Assembly (NCBI GenBank): GCA_031308135.1
Contig: JAHLJT010002630.1
Location: 97,632,141 to 97,696,140 of the forward strand
Direction of reading: 5' to 3'
DNA from: Acheta domesticus
Lineage: Eukaryota; Arthropoda; Insecta; Orthoptera; Gryllidae
DNA length: 64,000 nt
Shown here: in pieces, positions 42,157-54,067 of the stretch
How the letters are laid out: every line of letters starts with the position of its first letter
Numbering within the stretch: the stretch's first letter is position 1
Program-made: the position numbers and the translations under genes
The notes under the pieces: generated by a model
Told to the model about the DNA's origin: nothing
Databases searched by the model: none
The model's input: only the letters and a program-made list of their open reading frames with translations

Positions 42157-45100
42157 ATGGCTCTAATGTCGTGGAACGCAAATGGTTTCTCCTCGCGACG
42201 GGACGACCTTAAACTGTTGGTGTCCCGTCACAATCCTATGGTGATTTGTCTTCAAGAGACACACCTTACCCCACTTCGCCCTCTATCTTTTCGCGGATTT
42301 TCTTCGTACAGGTTCGATGTGGATGATGGTCTCCGCGCTCATGGCGGAGTTGCTTCACTGGTGCATGATTCGCTGCTATCTACAGAGGTACCTCTTCAGA
42401 CTGACTTTCAAACAGTATGTGTGCAGGTCCCATCCCTCACACTTACTGTGTGCAACATTTATATCCCTCCAGGTCTGACTATATCAGCAGACGAACTCTT
42501 AGGGTTGATAAATCAACTGCCTTCTCCATTTATGATAGTCGGCGATGTGAATGCCCACAGTCCTCTCTGGGGTTCTTCCCGCACGTGTCCGAGAGGCAGT
42601 ATCTTTGAATCAGTAATAGACACAGCGGGCTTGTTTATTCTGAACTCTGGTGAAGCAACTCATTTTGCCGTCGCCACAAACTCGAGCACGTGTATTGATT
42701 TAGTTCTTTGCAGCCCTTCTCTTTCAACCGACCTGCAATGGTCCATCCTAGACGACCTATATGGTAGCGACCACTATCCCATTATCGTCCACATTGATAG
42801 ACTTGCGCGTGGTTTGGCGCGCCCCCCTCAATGGTGCGTCCTTCGTGCTGACTGGCCGACATTCCAAGCGAATGTGAATTTATCAGAGGGTGAATTTGTT
42901 AGTGTGGAGGATATGGCTGCTCATTTTAACACTGCAATATTGCAAGCTGCGGGCACTGCAATCCCCAAGTCGACCGGTAATTCGCGACACCCCTTTGTAC
43001 CGTGGTGGAACTTGGATTGCTCAAGGGCTGTCGGTGCTCGGAAGAAAGCGTTGGCTCGACTTAAACATTATCCAACCGCGGATAACCTTATTGATTACAA
43101 GAGGTGCAGAGCTAAGGCGAGGAGAACCATATTAGAAAGCAAGAATGCATCATGGAAGGCATACGTGTCCTCCTTGAATTGCCACACGCCACCACGTCTA
43201 GTATGGAGGAAGGTGCGTCTAATTAAAGGGTACCCTTCCTCATACTCAGTGCCAGGCCTTAGAAAAAATGGTCAGATAATCACAGATCGAGACGCCGTTG
43301 TAGAGGAACTTGCCACTCACTATGAAAAGATGTCGATTTCGGCAAACTACTCTCCAAACTTCCTTTCGTTTAAAGAAAGAATGGAAAATCGCGCTTTGGA
43401 TTTTTCGAGCAGAGCACATGAGGATTATAATACCCTTTCTCTATGCATGAAATGCGTTCTGCTCTGAAGCTTGCCAAAAGAACCACTCCAGGTCCAGACG
43501 AAATCCACAACTTAATGTTGCAGCATCTTCCCGAAACTGCCATGGAATTTCTTCTCCGGCTCTTTAACCGTATCTGGGAAGAGCATACTATCCCTACCAT
43601 GTGGCGAGAAGCTATCATCGTCCCAGTTCCCAAAGTGGGGAAAGATCGATCACTGCCATCAAGTTATCGACCTATTTCCCTCACAAGCTGTGTAAGCAAA
43701 GTGCTGGAACGCATGGTGAATCAGCGTCTAGCCTGGACCTTGGAGCGTAAAAATCTGTTGACGCCAATCCAAAGCGGGTTTAGACGAAACCGATCTACCT
43801 TGGACCACCTCGTTTCGCTGGCAACAGCTATCTCTACATCGTTCGTCTTGAAACAACATCTAGTGGCTATATTATTTGATATAGTAAAGGCCTACGACAC
43901 CACCTGGAGGTACGGCATTCTGCAAGCCCTGCACTCTTGGGGATTTAAGGGGAAGCTTCCGCTATTCCTCCAAAACTTCTTATTGAATAGATCCTTCCGT
44001 GTTCGTGTGGGTGATAGACTTTCTCGTAGTCACCCCCTTGAAAATGGTATCCCTCAAGGATCAGTGCTGAGTGTCACTCTGTTTGCCATCGCCATCAATG
44101 GTATAGCGTCGACTGTACGAGAACCTGTTAAGGCATCGTTATTTGTGGATGACTTTGCCATCTTCTGTTCCTCCAGCAGCATCAGCGTGATCCAGAGGCA
44201 ACTCCAATGGTGCTCAACAAGCTCCACGAATGGAGTACGTCAACGGGCTTTAAATTCTCTTCTACTAAATGTATCGGTTTGCATTTCTGTAGGATATACC
44301 ATTTGCATAGTAATCCAGTCCTTCACTTGGCAGGAAACCCGCTTCCATTTGCAGAATCTGCCAGGTTCCTGGGGCTTACATTTGACAAGTCTCTCACCTG
44401 GCGCGCTCACATCCGTGGACTACAAACCAGATGTGTCTCTCCCCTTAATCTTCTCCGAATGCTGAATGGTACATCATGGGGTGCCGACCGCACTACCCTT
44501 TTACGTCTGTATAGATCACTCATCCGCTCAGTTTTGGACTACGGTAGTGAAGTGTATGGCTCAGCAGCTCCCTCCACTCTGCGACCCATCAATAGTATAC
44601 ACCACGCGGGTATCCGTCTAGCAACAGGCGCATACCGCACCAGCCGAATTGAGTGCCTTCTATCCGAGGCTGGCGAGCCTTCCTTAAAACGAAGGCGGGA
44701 TATTTTATTAGCATCTTACGGAGCTAAAGTATCAGGACTCCCTAATCATCCTTGCCGCCAAATAATTATCCATCCGGAATATGAAACATCATATATTCTT
44801 CGAACATCGCTGCCTCAGCCTCCAGGTATTAGATTGCAAAATCTTCTGCGGGACCTTAATGTTGATCTTCCGACACCCATGAAACCCCCAAGTCACTCCA
44901 TTCCTCCATGGAAACTCCTCCGCCCGAATATTGATTTCCGACTATCCAACCTGCCTAAACAAACGACTAGTCCTCTTGCTTACCAGATACATTTTCAGGA
45001 AATGAGGGCAGCCTACCCAGATCATGTATTCTTATATACAGACGGCTCATCGTGCAATGATGCGGTGGCTTGTAGTTTTTATTGTATCAGGGTCACAAAA

Positions 45101-45829
45101 TCATATCGGCTACATTCTCAGTGCAGTACCTTCACTGCTGAAATGTATGCAATTCTTGAAGCCCTAAAATACATCGAGTCAACGACCTTACGTCAAGTAG
45201 TTCTTTGTTCCGATTCTCTTAGCTCGTTACAAGCTGTCTCCCGTTCTTCCTCAGACTACCTGACGGAATCTATTCAAAACATCATTCATCGCCTTCTGTC
45301 TCGCCACTACGATCTAATACTGAGTTGGGTCCCAGGCCATGTGGGAATCATAGGGAACGAGTTGGCTGACCAGGCGGCAAAATCGGCAACGGAGAATACT
45401 CATGTTGACATTCCTTTCGTACCATCGTCCGATGTTAAAGCTTCTTTAAAACGACTGATCTTTAGAGCGTGGCAAACAGAGTGGCACAATACCACCTTTA
45501 AACTAAGCGTAATAAAGGATACTGTTAATCCCTGGCGCTCCTCATCCCGACCTTCTAGGCGCGAGGAAGTTATTTTAACCCGTCTGCGTATCGGACACTG
45601 TCACTTCTCCCACAGTTTCCTCATTCGAGGAGAATCTCCTCCTACCTGTGACTCGTGCAGGGCGGCTCTCTCTGTGGAACACGTCCTCCTGCATTGTTTG
45701 AGATTTGATGGCAGCCGACGTAGACATGCTCTGGGCAAATCCCTACGAGAGGTGCTCGGAGATGACGATTCCGCGCTCTCAAAGCTTTTTTGTTTTTTGA
45801 GAGAATGCGGAATATACAATTTTATATGA
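42157..45829 (+). pseudogene. ORF2 (endonuclease, RT, RNase H) of the I-like element, two frameshifts
   Basis: Starts at the ATG at 42157 (MALMSWNANG). Endonuclease blocks: SWNANG, CLQETHL, IVGDVNAHSPLWGS and GSDHYPII (to about 42790). A frame change near 43445 leads to the RT: TTPGPDEIHN, SSYRPISLTSCVSKVLERMV, AILFDIVKAYDTTW, ENGIPQGSVLS and LFVDDFAIF, in which the active-site box is FVDD. A second change near 44205 leads to the last frame, with RFLGLTFDKSLTW and the RNase H: LYTDGSS, FTAEMYAILEAL, CSDSLSSL and SWVPGHVGIIGNELADQA, all four acidic residues present. It closes with a CCHC-like CDSCRAALSVEHVLLHC and ends at TGA/TAG near 45829. Apart from the two frameshifts the domains are complete. 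Confidence 0.93.
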
Positions 45830-46062
45830 CATAGGGACATGTTTTACTGGCCCCAAATTCTGTTTTATTCTGCCTGCTTAATTATTTTAAGTATAATTGT
45901 AATGTTCTTGTTTAAGGTATACATGTTCTTTTAAATTAGTAAGCAAGTGCACCAATTACACTTTTATTAGAAGTTTAATATATTTGTTTTTAGAAAACTT
46001 TGACATGGGCGCCAATGACCTTAGCAGTTGAAGCGCCCTATAAACCTAATCAATCAATCAAT

Positions 46063-46072
46063 CATAAAGCAG
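46063..46072 (+). repeat. Target-site duplication of the I-like element, 3' side
   Basis: CATAAAGCAG directly after the (CAAT)n tail. Confidence 0.88.
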
Positions 46073-46149
46073 AAAACTATCGGACTTAGAAGCTGATTAG
46101 CTGCATTCTTATAAAGCAATGGGATGAAGTATATCTTTGAAAATTCACT

Positions 46150-46800
46150 TCTTAGAATGAGTTATTGAATTGATTTGAATTGAATTGCCATATTTTACGT
46201 GGCAAGACTCAGGCCTTGAGGCCTGCTCTTCCGTCTGACCATGCAAATTTTGCCACACTCCTTTCACCAACTAGCGGAAAGGAGGTATTACTGAGGCGAC
46301 GAAAATGGTGATTTGAATTTAGCTCAGAGGCTTCATTTAGGCTTGAGGATCTTTTACATGCAAGTACTAACATGGGATAGCAGGCTTTACTTCCCCTCCG
46401 AAGGAAGGCGTACCAAGGTTTTTTTTGCACCTAAAAAATCCACGGCGTCGATCGGGTTTCAACCCGCGAACTTGGGTATTCCGTTATGCTCGTTCCGCTA
46501 ACGTTCGTTCTGCTATACTGCGATTTTTCTAAGAAGAGCTCTCGAGATAACTCAAATCCCATCTTTGCGATGGAATATGTCACGGCATTTCGCGTCTTTC
46601 TCAGTCGTTCCGCTAGATTTCGCATGATCGCGACCGTATGAAGCAGTGCTTGCGATCATGCGACTTCTACCGGCAAGACCGAGAAAAGACGCGAAATGCC
46701 GTGACATATTCCATCGCGAAGATGGGATTTGAGTTATCTCGAGAGCTCTTCTTAGAAAAATCGCAGTATAACCGCTACACCATTGCCGCCTCGTAAATCA
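46150..46800 (-). mobile_element. tRNA-derived SINE (copy 2), split by a foldback element
   Basis: Minus-strand head CGAGGCGGCAATGGTGTAGC GGTTA (A box, about 46795-46771), continuing after the foldback insertion with TAGCAGAACGAACG, CGGGTTGAAACCCG (B box, about 46455-46470), a body, and an AATTCAATTC-type tail near 46160. Longer than its counterpart at 21715-21932. Confidence 0.72.
46516..46768. mobile_element. Foldback / long-inverted-repeat MITE with TA target duplication, 253 bp
   Basis: Left arm TACTGCGATTTTTCTAAGAA and following, right arm the mirror image ending TTCTTAGAAAAATCGCAGTA. The arms are about 120 bases long with few mismatches and almost no loop (46636-46650). TA is found on both sides (46514-46515, 46769-46770). 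Removing it restores a continuous SINE A-box region. Tc1/mariner-type targeting is inferred from the TA only. Confidence 0.85.
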
Positions 46801-46809
46801 CCGCCTGAG

Positions 46810-47930
46810 TTAAGTCTTCCACCTGGAGTTCAGCGGATGAGCATGGAGAGTGCTTTCATCAGTAAATTTCTACAATGGAAAACAAGTGTTGTTCTAATAT
46901 ATTGTTGTCATTAAAACTAGTGTTGTTCTAATATATTGGCTGACTACTGTTAGATCAAGAAGAGATATGTTCCAGGTACAGAATATGTCTGAAAATCATC
47001 ATTACCACTTTCTAGCTACAGAATAAAAAGTGAGAATATTAGTCAGGACAAATAGTGTACCATTTAAGAGTTGGAGAGCTAATTACTGATTTTATTGAAA
47101 TTATAAAAGGTTAAAATGCATATCTCACAAATTCCTGCCTGACGGGGAAACACTGAAATCATATTTCAATTCAGTATGAAAAATACTTATATAATCTGTT
47201 ATTTTCATTCTTGTGAATAAAAAGTTTATTTTAGTAGACCAGTGTAATTTAAACATTCCCTAAACATATGACTATAAATATTTAAACCAAAAGTAATAAT
47301 TTCCTATTTTCATTTCCAACTTTTCTCCCCAACTGAGTTTAAAAAGTTCTTATGACCATAAATGTAATAATGGAAGCAGCTTCTTCATGGAACTTTGTCA
47401 AGTTTTAATTATTTGTTTCTCGATGTTTTGAAAAACATGTTTGAGATATATAGCACATTCGTAAGATCAAAAGGCCTTGTGTTATTAAAAACGTGCGTAA
47501 ACACAATTTTACTTATGCATACTATATATTTTAAGCGACTGAAAATTAACACTCAGAATTTAGAAAATAAATTGAGAATACTTTACACTCAAAACATAAT
47601 GGAGGTAAATACACATGTTGATTGGTAAGCAGATGTAGTCAGTGGCCCATTGATGTGGCATCACTTCACAACACCTTACCATATTTATGATTAGCTGAGT
47701 GTTGAAAAGAAAAGGAAGCTGGTTGTACTTCATAAAAGAAAACATATTTGTGGTAACAAAGACAATTCTATAGGTGAAAACTCCAATTACAATGAAAGAT
47801 GAAACAATGCTCAGATATGGTTAGTAAGAAAATTAATATTGAAGTTATGATTATAGTTACTATATGTAATGTTAGCCACCTTGGTTCTTGTTACACTCAT
47901 AAATATATCGTATATTGATTTTACTAATGT
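46810..47930. other. Unassigned AT-rich sequence within duplication copy 2
   Basis: Counterpart of 21940-23060; no feature recognised. Confidence 0.45.
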
Positions 47931-47939
47931 AGATATTTA

Positions 47940-48190
47940 TTAGTAGATATTTTTTATTATAATACTGTATCTATAGAATTGTCAGGTAGAATAATCAAAG
48001 TATTGTCAACATATCCGAGATATAATTCATATTTTATATTTTCCAGGATTTGTTCAAGTTTTCCCATAACTAACTACAAAAAGAGCACTTTTATGAACCA
48101 CCTATAGGTGTACCCTTCTTTTGACTATAAATTTTGGTATTAAATTCAATATGATTTAAGATAGTTATCATAGTAATAAGTATTTTCAAG
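47940..48190 (-). pseudogene. Penelope-like reverse transcriptase remnant (copy 2)
   Basis: Counterpart of 23090-23340 with the same YVDN box and the disrupted GTPVGG block (here further altered). The palindrome follows at about 48196-48232. Confidence 0.58.
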
Positions 48191-48443
48191 CTCAGTCCTA
48201 GAAAATTATCTTTAAAGACAATTTTCTAGGATTGTTCTTGAAACATTCATAAAAACTAATGATTGTTTTAATACACAAGTTGAGTCCAAAGTTTTTATGA
48301 ATTTTTTACGATTCACTTCTACATAATTTTTATATTGGATAAATTTTAAAAAAATTAAATTTGATTTGTTATAAATAATATTTCTTTGCCGTCAGGTATA
48401 CAATTGCCTTTTCTTTGTAATAAATTATATTAAGTCTATTTAT

Positions 48444-48458
48444 CCTTTATACAGTCTT
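48444..48458 (-). repeat. Target-site copy flanking the RTE-like element (copy 2, 3' side)
   Basis: CCTTTATACAGTCTT as in copy 1. The partner on the 5' side has been lost in copy 2. Confidence 0.8.
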
Positions 48459-48468
48459 CTTCTTCACT

Positions 48469-49700
48469 TCACGGGTTAGGGAGATTCTGTGTTCCGGCTT
48501 CATAACACCATCTCTGTCGTGGACAGCCAATGTCCCTTCTTCCCCTTGGTCTGTACTGAAAGGCATGTCGGGGGATCCTTTCACGAGACATTCTTCCTAG
48601 GTGCTGTATCCATCGTGATCTGTATTCATTTATTTTTTCATTAATAGAAAATATGTGAAGTTCCTGTCTTGTATCTTCATTTTGTATTTTATCCATTAAG
48701 GTGCAGCGTTTTACTCTCGAGAGAAATTTCATTTCAGAGGTATCTTCATTTTATTGTTTTCTTATTGTCCATGATTCACACCCATAAAGCAGTTGTGGTA
48801 TTGCCATGACTTTATAAAATTTTAATAGTGTCTCTTTTCTAGTCTTATTGCGAAGGTATTTGTTTATTGTTCCACAAGTATGTTGGAAATGTAGTTTTGT
48901 TTTCATATCATCACTGTAGTCGTATGTGATATCACAGCCCAAATAATTAAAATGTCTTACTTTCTCTATTGCTTTATCGTCTATTATTATTTTTGTTCTG
49001 GTAGGATATTTGCCTCTGAATGCCATCACTTTAGTTTTAGAGACAGATATTGAGAGACAATATTGTTTGCATATTTTATTTAGTTGGTACAAGGATTTTT
49101 GGAGACTTATTTCATTATCTTCTTTAATTATCATATTATCATCAGCATATAGAAGTGATTGTAGAGGTGTATTTGAGTTTATCCAAATACTTGGTTTATT
49201 TAAAATTTTCCATTGTCGTAGAATGTCGTCAATATAATATTAAACAAAGTGGGGACAAGCTGCACCCTTGTCTTACGCCTTTGTCTATTTATATCTCTTC
49301 AAACATTTTGTTTCCAATTTGTAAATCAATGCTTGTTTTGTGGTAGAGGAATTTAATAACTTCTATCAAGTGGAGAGGACAGCCACTTTTTCAAAGAATC
49401 TGCCAGAGAATTTCACGATTTACTCTATCAAACCCTTTTAATAATCTATAAAAGTTATGTGGGTCTCTAAATTAAACTCTCGTCTCTTTTCTCTTATTTG
49501 GGTTATGGTAAACACATTATCTGTGCACGATCTTCCTTGCCTAAAACCACTTTGTTCTTCCAATAGAAGTGTATCTGAGATTGCTGTGAACCGTTTATTA
49601 TTTTTGCATAAATTTTACGAGCGTTGTTCAACAGGCGTATTCCTCTGTAATTCTGTGGCTGGCTTCTATTTCCTTTCTTAAAACGAGAGATGGCTTTTGC
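48469..49700 (-). pseudogene. RTE-like reverse transcriptase, core and C-terminus (copy 2)
   Basis: From 49709 (SRFKKGNRSQPQNYRGIRLL) through a partly decayed palm region containing a DRVN/GFRQGRS-like stretch (about 49560-49430), an LLYADD-type box near 49150, then 49134-48751 (VSKTKVMAFRGKYP, FNYLGCDI, CESW) and 48732-48469 (WIQHLGRM, CPRQRW). More complete than copy 1, but with several frame changes. Confidence 0.85.
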
Positions 49701-49712
49701 TTTTTCCATGCA

Positions 49713-50450
49713 TCAGGTATTTGGCATTTTTTTCCAACAACAATTAAATAGGGCAAAGAGTCTGTTCTTCAGTTCTTCACCTCCATATTTTAGCAGTTCT
49801 GCATTGATACCATCTACCTCAGGAGCTTTTCTATTTTTCATACTTGACAGTGCATATTCCATTTCATGTTTGCTCAATGGGTCTATCTGAAGGTGGTTGT
49901 ATTGTGACTTATCTTCACCGATTATAGTTGGGTCATATAGGAGATCTTTATAATATTTTATCCAGTCATCTTTCTTTATTACATTTAACTCTGCTCTGTC
50001 CTTTTCCTTTGATTTTAAATGTTTCATGATCTTGTAAGCCAGATTCTGCCTACCATGGACATAATTTTCAATTGTGCTGATGAAAAGGTCCCATGATTCT
50101 TGGTGAGCTTTTTCCACTAATTGCTTTGCGTAGTTCCTTTTTCGTATGTAGTTTTCTTTTCTCTCTTGTGTTGATTTCTGAAGTAATTCTTGATAGGCAC
50201 TTTTCTTTTCCTGTATGGCTTCAGCAATCTCATCATTCCAAAATTTCAAGCCTTTTCTTTTCCTGTGTTTATTCCTTTTACCAATAGCTTCATATTCTGC
50301 AGTGTTTATAATATTTTCAATATTGCTCCACTCTGCGTTAATGTCATCTTGTAAAGGTATATGTCCGTTTATTTGTTTTAGGCGTGTTTGATAAAGATTT
50401 CTTATGCTTTCTTCTCTCAAGAGATGGACTTTGAAAATATCTCTGGTCAC
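49713..50450 (-). pseudogene. RTE-like endonuclease-RT linker and RT entry (copy 2)
   Basis: A 245-codon open frame: IFKVHLLREESIRNLYQTRL, a basic helix-rich linker (KGLKFWNDEIAEAIQEKKSA), VHGRQNLAYKIMKHLKSKE, YKDLLYDPTI, then MEYALSSMKNRKAPEVDGIN and AELLKYGGEELKNRLFALF, the RT entry motifs. It parallels 1640-2155 of the first RTE-like element. Long and undisturbed, yet only a middle section of the protein. Confidence 0.88.
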
Positions 50451-50459
50451 AGATTCCTC

Positions 50460-50781
50460 GCTTTAATGCTGCTGTGTCACAATTTTCTTCCATTGACCTA
50501 TAATTGAGATCTTTGAGACTACCAAGTAGTGATCAGATGATATATCACTGCCTCTGTAAACATGAATATCTCTAATTTGTAAATTGCCAATTATCTGTTA
50601 GCTATAACATAATCTATTAGCGATCTTGCGGTGCCATTGCTCCAGGTAAATTAATTTATATCCTCTTTCCTGAAGAAGGTATTCATAATTTTGAAATTGT
50701 AAGTAGTAACAAATTCCTTAAGTTCTTGCCCATTTCTATTCATTGTTTCTTCTCCAAAGCAGCCAACAACATTTGGAATTA
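50460..50781 (-). pseudogene. RTE-like endonuclease, C-terminal part (copy 2)
   Basis: Read right to left: NVVGCFGEETMNRNGQELKE, then NFKIMNTFF, then TWSNGTARSLIDYVI-like and SSDHYLV-like blocks over changing frames. This matches the order in the 412-2885 element (GTFGEETINKNKIKLQEF, SLIDYIIS, SDHYLV). It ends at the target site of the Jockey-like insertion. Confidence 0.75.
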
Positions 50782-50790
50782 TCTGTTTTC
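50782..50790 (-). repeat. 9-bp target-site duplication of the Jockey-like element (3' side)
   Basis: TCTGTTTTC, repeated at 55275-55283. Confidence 0.82.
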
Positions 50791-50832
<42 letters not shown>

Positions 50833-50838
50833 TGTAAT
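50791..50838 (-). repeat. (TAA)n tail of the Jockey-like element
   Basis: On the plus strand nine T followed by about 13 ATT units; on the coding strand (TAA)n then a short A run. Confidence 0.8.
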
Positions 50839-51017
50839 TTATTTTCAGTTGATATTACATTGTTCAGTTTACATTTTAACTGTGCAAATGTTTGATGGAC
50901 TTAATCTACCTTAATCTAACTTAACTAACTTAAAACTATACACACTACAATTCTATAAAAATAATATTAAAAAAAAATAAAATGAGAGAGGAAGCAGGGA
51001 GCACCTCAGATAAGTAA

Positions 51018-53725
51018 TTATTCCAGGTTTGCGAATATTTTATAGAATGAATGCAGGGGATATCTGTTATTAATTCTCGTTTGATGCTTGGGGGACTTGC
51101 CCAGTTTATAGGAGGATGATGCTTGGATTTGGGGAAGGTTTGTGTAAAAATTGTGTGCAAGATAGGCTATTTGGTGTTTTATTGTGTTCATATTTAAATC
51201 ATTATGCAGTTGACTGTTGCTTATGAACCATGGTGCTTTAGTAATTAATATTAACAATTTATTTTGGATCACTTGCATTTTATTTAGGTTGGTATTGGCG
51301 GCATTGGTCCAAATGGGGCAAGCATATAAGAGTGTAGGCCTGATTATTGCTTTGTAGAGTAATAAAGCATTGGATGTGGAGAGTTGGACTATGTTGGTTC
51401 AGTAAGGGTCGTAATTGAATTAGTTTTAATTTTGGCTTGCTGAGTTTTTACCTCTATATGCTGCTTCCAGTTGAGTCGAGTGTCGAAATTTAAGCCCAAA
51501 TATTTTATTGTTTTATTTGTTGGTGTCCAATTGATGATGTCATTATTTATGAAAAGTGGAAGAGGATGTGTGAATGGTCTTAAAGTGAATATCTTTGCTG
51601 AGGATTTTGTTGGATTCAACTTTATTTTCCAGATATTAGCCCAATTTGCAAGTAAGTTAAGTGATTTTGAAGTTGTGATTGAAGAGTTGTTAAAGAGTTC
51701 CCTGAGATGTAGAGTGCAGTGTCGTCGGCAAATTGAGCGGTGTTAATTTGTGCTGAAGTCGGTATATCTGCAGTGTATAAATTGAACAATAGGGGAGAAA
51801 GTGGTGAACCTTGAGGAACCCCAGCAGTGATTTTCCTTGGATTAGAGCAGTGTCCTTCGACAGATACTGGAAATGTTCTATTTGTGATATAACTAAGAAT
51901 AAAAAACACTAGATATTTGGGTGTGCCTATTGAAATTAATTTAAAATAGAGAGCTGGATGCCAAATCCTGTCGAAAGCTTGCGAGATGTCTACGAATGCA
52001 ACGATTGTATGTTGTCCCGTTTGTAATGCAGAATGAATATGTTCCGTAAGTCTTAGTAGTTGATGGGTGGTAGAGTATTGTGATTTGAAACCAAACTGGT
52101 GCTGAGGTATACTGTTAGTTTTCTTGACGTGTTTATTCAATCTGATGAGTATTAGTTTCTCTAAGATTTTTGACATTATAGGTAGCAGGCTGATAGGCCT
52201 GTAATTTTCTGCTTTTGAGTGATTCTTGTTTGGTTTTGCTATTGGGTGAATGACTGAGTGTTTCCATATTTGAGGAAAATATCCTGTTCTCAAATAGAAT
52301 TGTAAATATTGTTTAGAAAAGCAATGGCGTTCTCCGGTAGATGTTTTAAAATGACTGTGTTGATCCGATCATGGCCTGGTGCTTTTTTGTTTGGCATATC
52401 CTTTATTATTTTTCTTATTTCATTAGGGGATATGAATTGAATTTGATGGGGAACATTATATAGTGGAGCATTAAACACAGTCAAAATTTCGTCGTGTTTG
52501 GGATTTTTGGGGGAGTTATTAGGGGTGAATGTGTCTACGAAGTGGGAGGCTAATACTTCAGCTTTTTCCATTGGGGAGTATTTTTTGCCATCACTAGTTG
52601 CTAATGGGGGAATACTAGCTCTTTTTTCAAGAGTTTCTTAGAAAATTGCCATAGTGAGTTATTTTTAGTGTTTAAGTTATTGATATAGGTATTGTATTGT
52701 TCTTGTTTATATCTGTTGAGAACCTTTTACAAATATTATTTAAGAGATTTAGTTCTTTTTTTAAAGAGGAAATTCTTAAAGAATTCCAAAGTCGCCTTGT
52801 TTATTTTTATTCGAATTAAGTTAATTATATTAGGCGGGAGCGGTTTATGTAGTATTTTGTTAGCATCTAAAATTTTTTGAATGGGACTGTTGTTAATAGT
52901 ATTGATTATTATGTTGTTGAGGGTCGTAATGGCTTGGTTAATTTCTTGGGGAGAGTTCAGATTGTGAAATGACGGTATGGATTTCCTTATAGAATCTTTA
53001 AAGTACTTCCAATTGATGTTATAAGTATTTAGGGTGGGTGGGGGGGTTGGGGGAGGTTTTTCTACGCGAGTTGATATTATTACTGGCAAGTGATCTGATT
53101 CTAGTTCATGATACGTTGTAGACATAAACTGAGTTTTAATATTTGTGATCGCTATGTCAAGTATGTCTGGACTTTTGTTTGGATCATATGGGAAATAAGT
53201 GGGTTCGGTTGGTGATAATATGTTGAGATTCAGGTTTCTTTTTACGTTGTATAAATAATTACCTGCGGGGTTCGTAGACCGACATCCCCATGAGATGTGT
53301 TTACAGTTTAGGTCACCTGCAATAATGAATGGAGTTGGTAGTTGTAATAATGTGGAGATGTTGCTATTATTGATTTTTGTATTTGGAGGTTTATATGCAG
53401 TCACTATTGTTAATGTCCTGTTATTATTATACTTTACATTTATTGCTACTTTTTCGAGACCGGGTGTGTGTGGTAGGGTAATCTGGTGATGTGGTATACT
53501 GTTTTTTATTAATAATATGACTCCTCCTCCTTTCGAATTTTGTCTATCTGCTTTGATAGTTTTGTATTCTTGTAGAAAAAATGTGGATTCGGAATTGAGA
53601 TGTGTTTCTGTGATGCATGCTATATCAATTCTGTTAGCATGTAGAAAGTGTTGTAATTCAGCTTTTTTGTTGAGAATGCCATTGGCGTTCCAATTTAGAA
53701 TTATTAAATCATTAAGGTGATCCAT
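51018..53725 (-). pseudogene. ORF2 (endonuclease and RT) of the Jockey-like element
   Basis: Frame 53725-52736 is the endonuclease: LNWNANGILNKKAEL, ITETHLNSES, IIAGDLNCKHISWGCR and LESDHLPVII. A frame break near 52736 follows. Frame 52571-52290 has MEKAEVLASHF and NKKAPGHDRINTVIL. After a stop at 52290, frame 52293-51622 carries NYRPISLLPIMSKILEKLI, FVDISQAFDRIWH, TAGVPQGSPLSP and FADDTALYI. Further breaks lead to 51619-51389 (KYLGLNFDTRLNW) and 51278-51018 (C-terminal block). All endonuclease and RT catalytic blocks are visible; no RNase H domain, as expected for Jockey-type elements. Confidence 0.9.
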
Positions 53726-54067
53726 AATTGTTGTTTAATGACACTGCAATTGAGTGTTGGATATTCTGTATGATTGTTGGTATCAATGAATTTATAAAAT
53801 TAATTATGTGATTGGTTATAAACTGCGTGATGTTATGTATGAATGAGTTACCTATATTGAAGTTGTAGTTTCTGTTTGTCTGTTGGTTGTTACGATGTTG
53901 GTGATTTGTGTTAGTTGTGTTTTGTTGGTTGTTATTTGTTGCCTGAGTGAAATTAGGTATATTGTTAGTTAGGGGTAGGTCTGGAAAGTTTGTTGAATTG
54001 AGCTGGGGGGATTAGGATTGTTCCTATGTCTGCCATATGAACTATTTCTTTTACTTTCTAAAATTTT

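Larger units (their letters stand above)
40304..46062 (+). mobile_element. I-like non-LTR retrotransposon, essentially full length, 5.76 kb
   Basis: Delimited by 9-10 bp target duplications and by the empty paralogous site in copy 1. It has a GC-rich 5' leader (from ACCCGTCGAGG), ORF1 with zinc knuckles, ORF2 with endonuclease, RT and RNase H, and a 3' end AAACCTAATCAATCAATCAATC, a tetranucleotide tail. RNase H in ORF2 together with a simple-repeat tail in place of poly(A) fits the I group (I/Nimb). One frameshift in ORF1 and two in ORF2 make this copy inactive, but the low decay and the post-duplication insertion show it is among the younger elements here. Confidence 0.93.

Noticed and set aside
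41551..42158. Several overlapping minus-strand open frames of 110-150 codons
   Set aside because: Antisense shadows of ORF1 of the I-like element; the plus-strand zinc knuckles explain the region.
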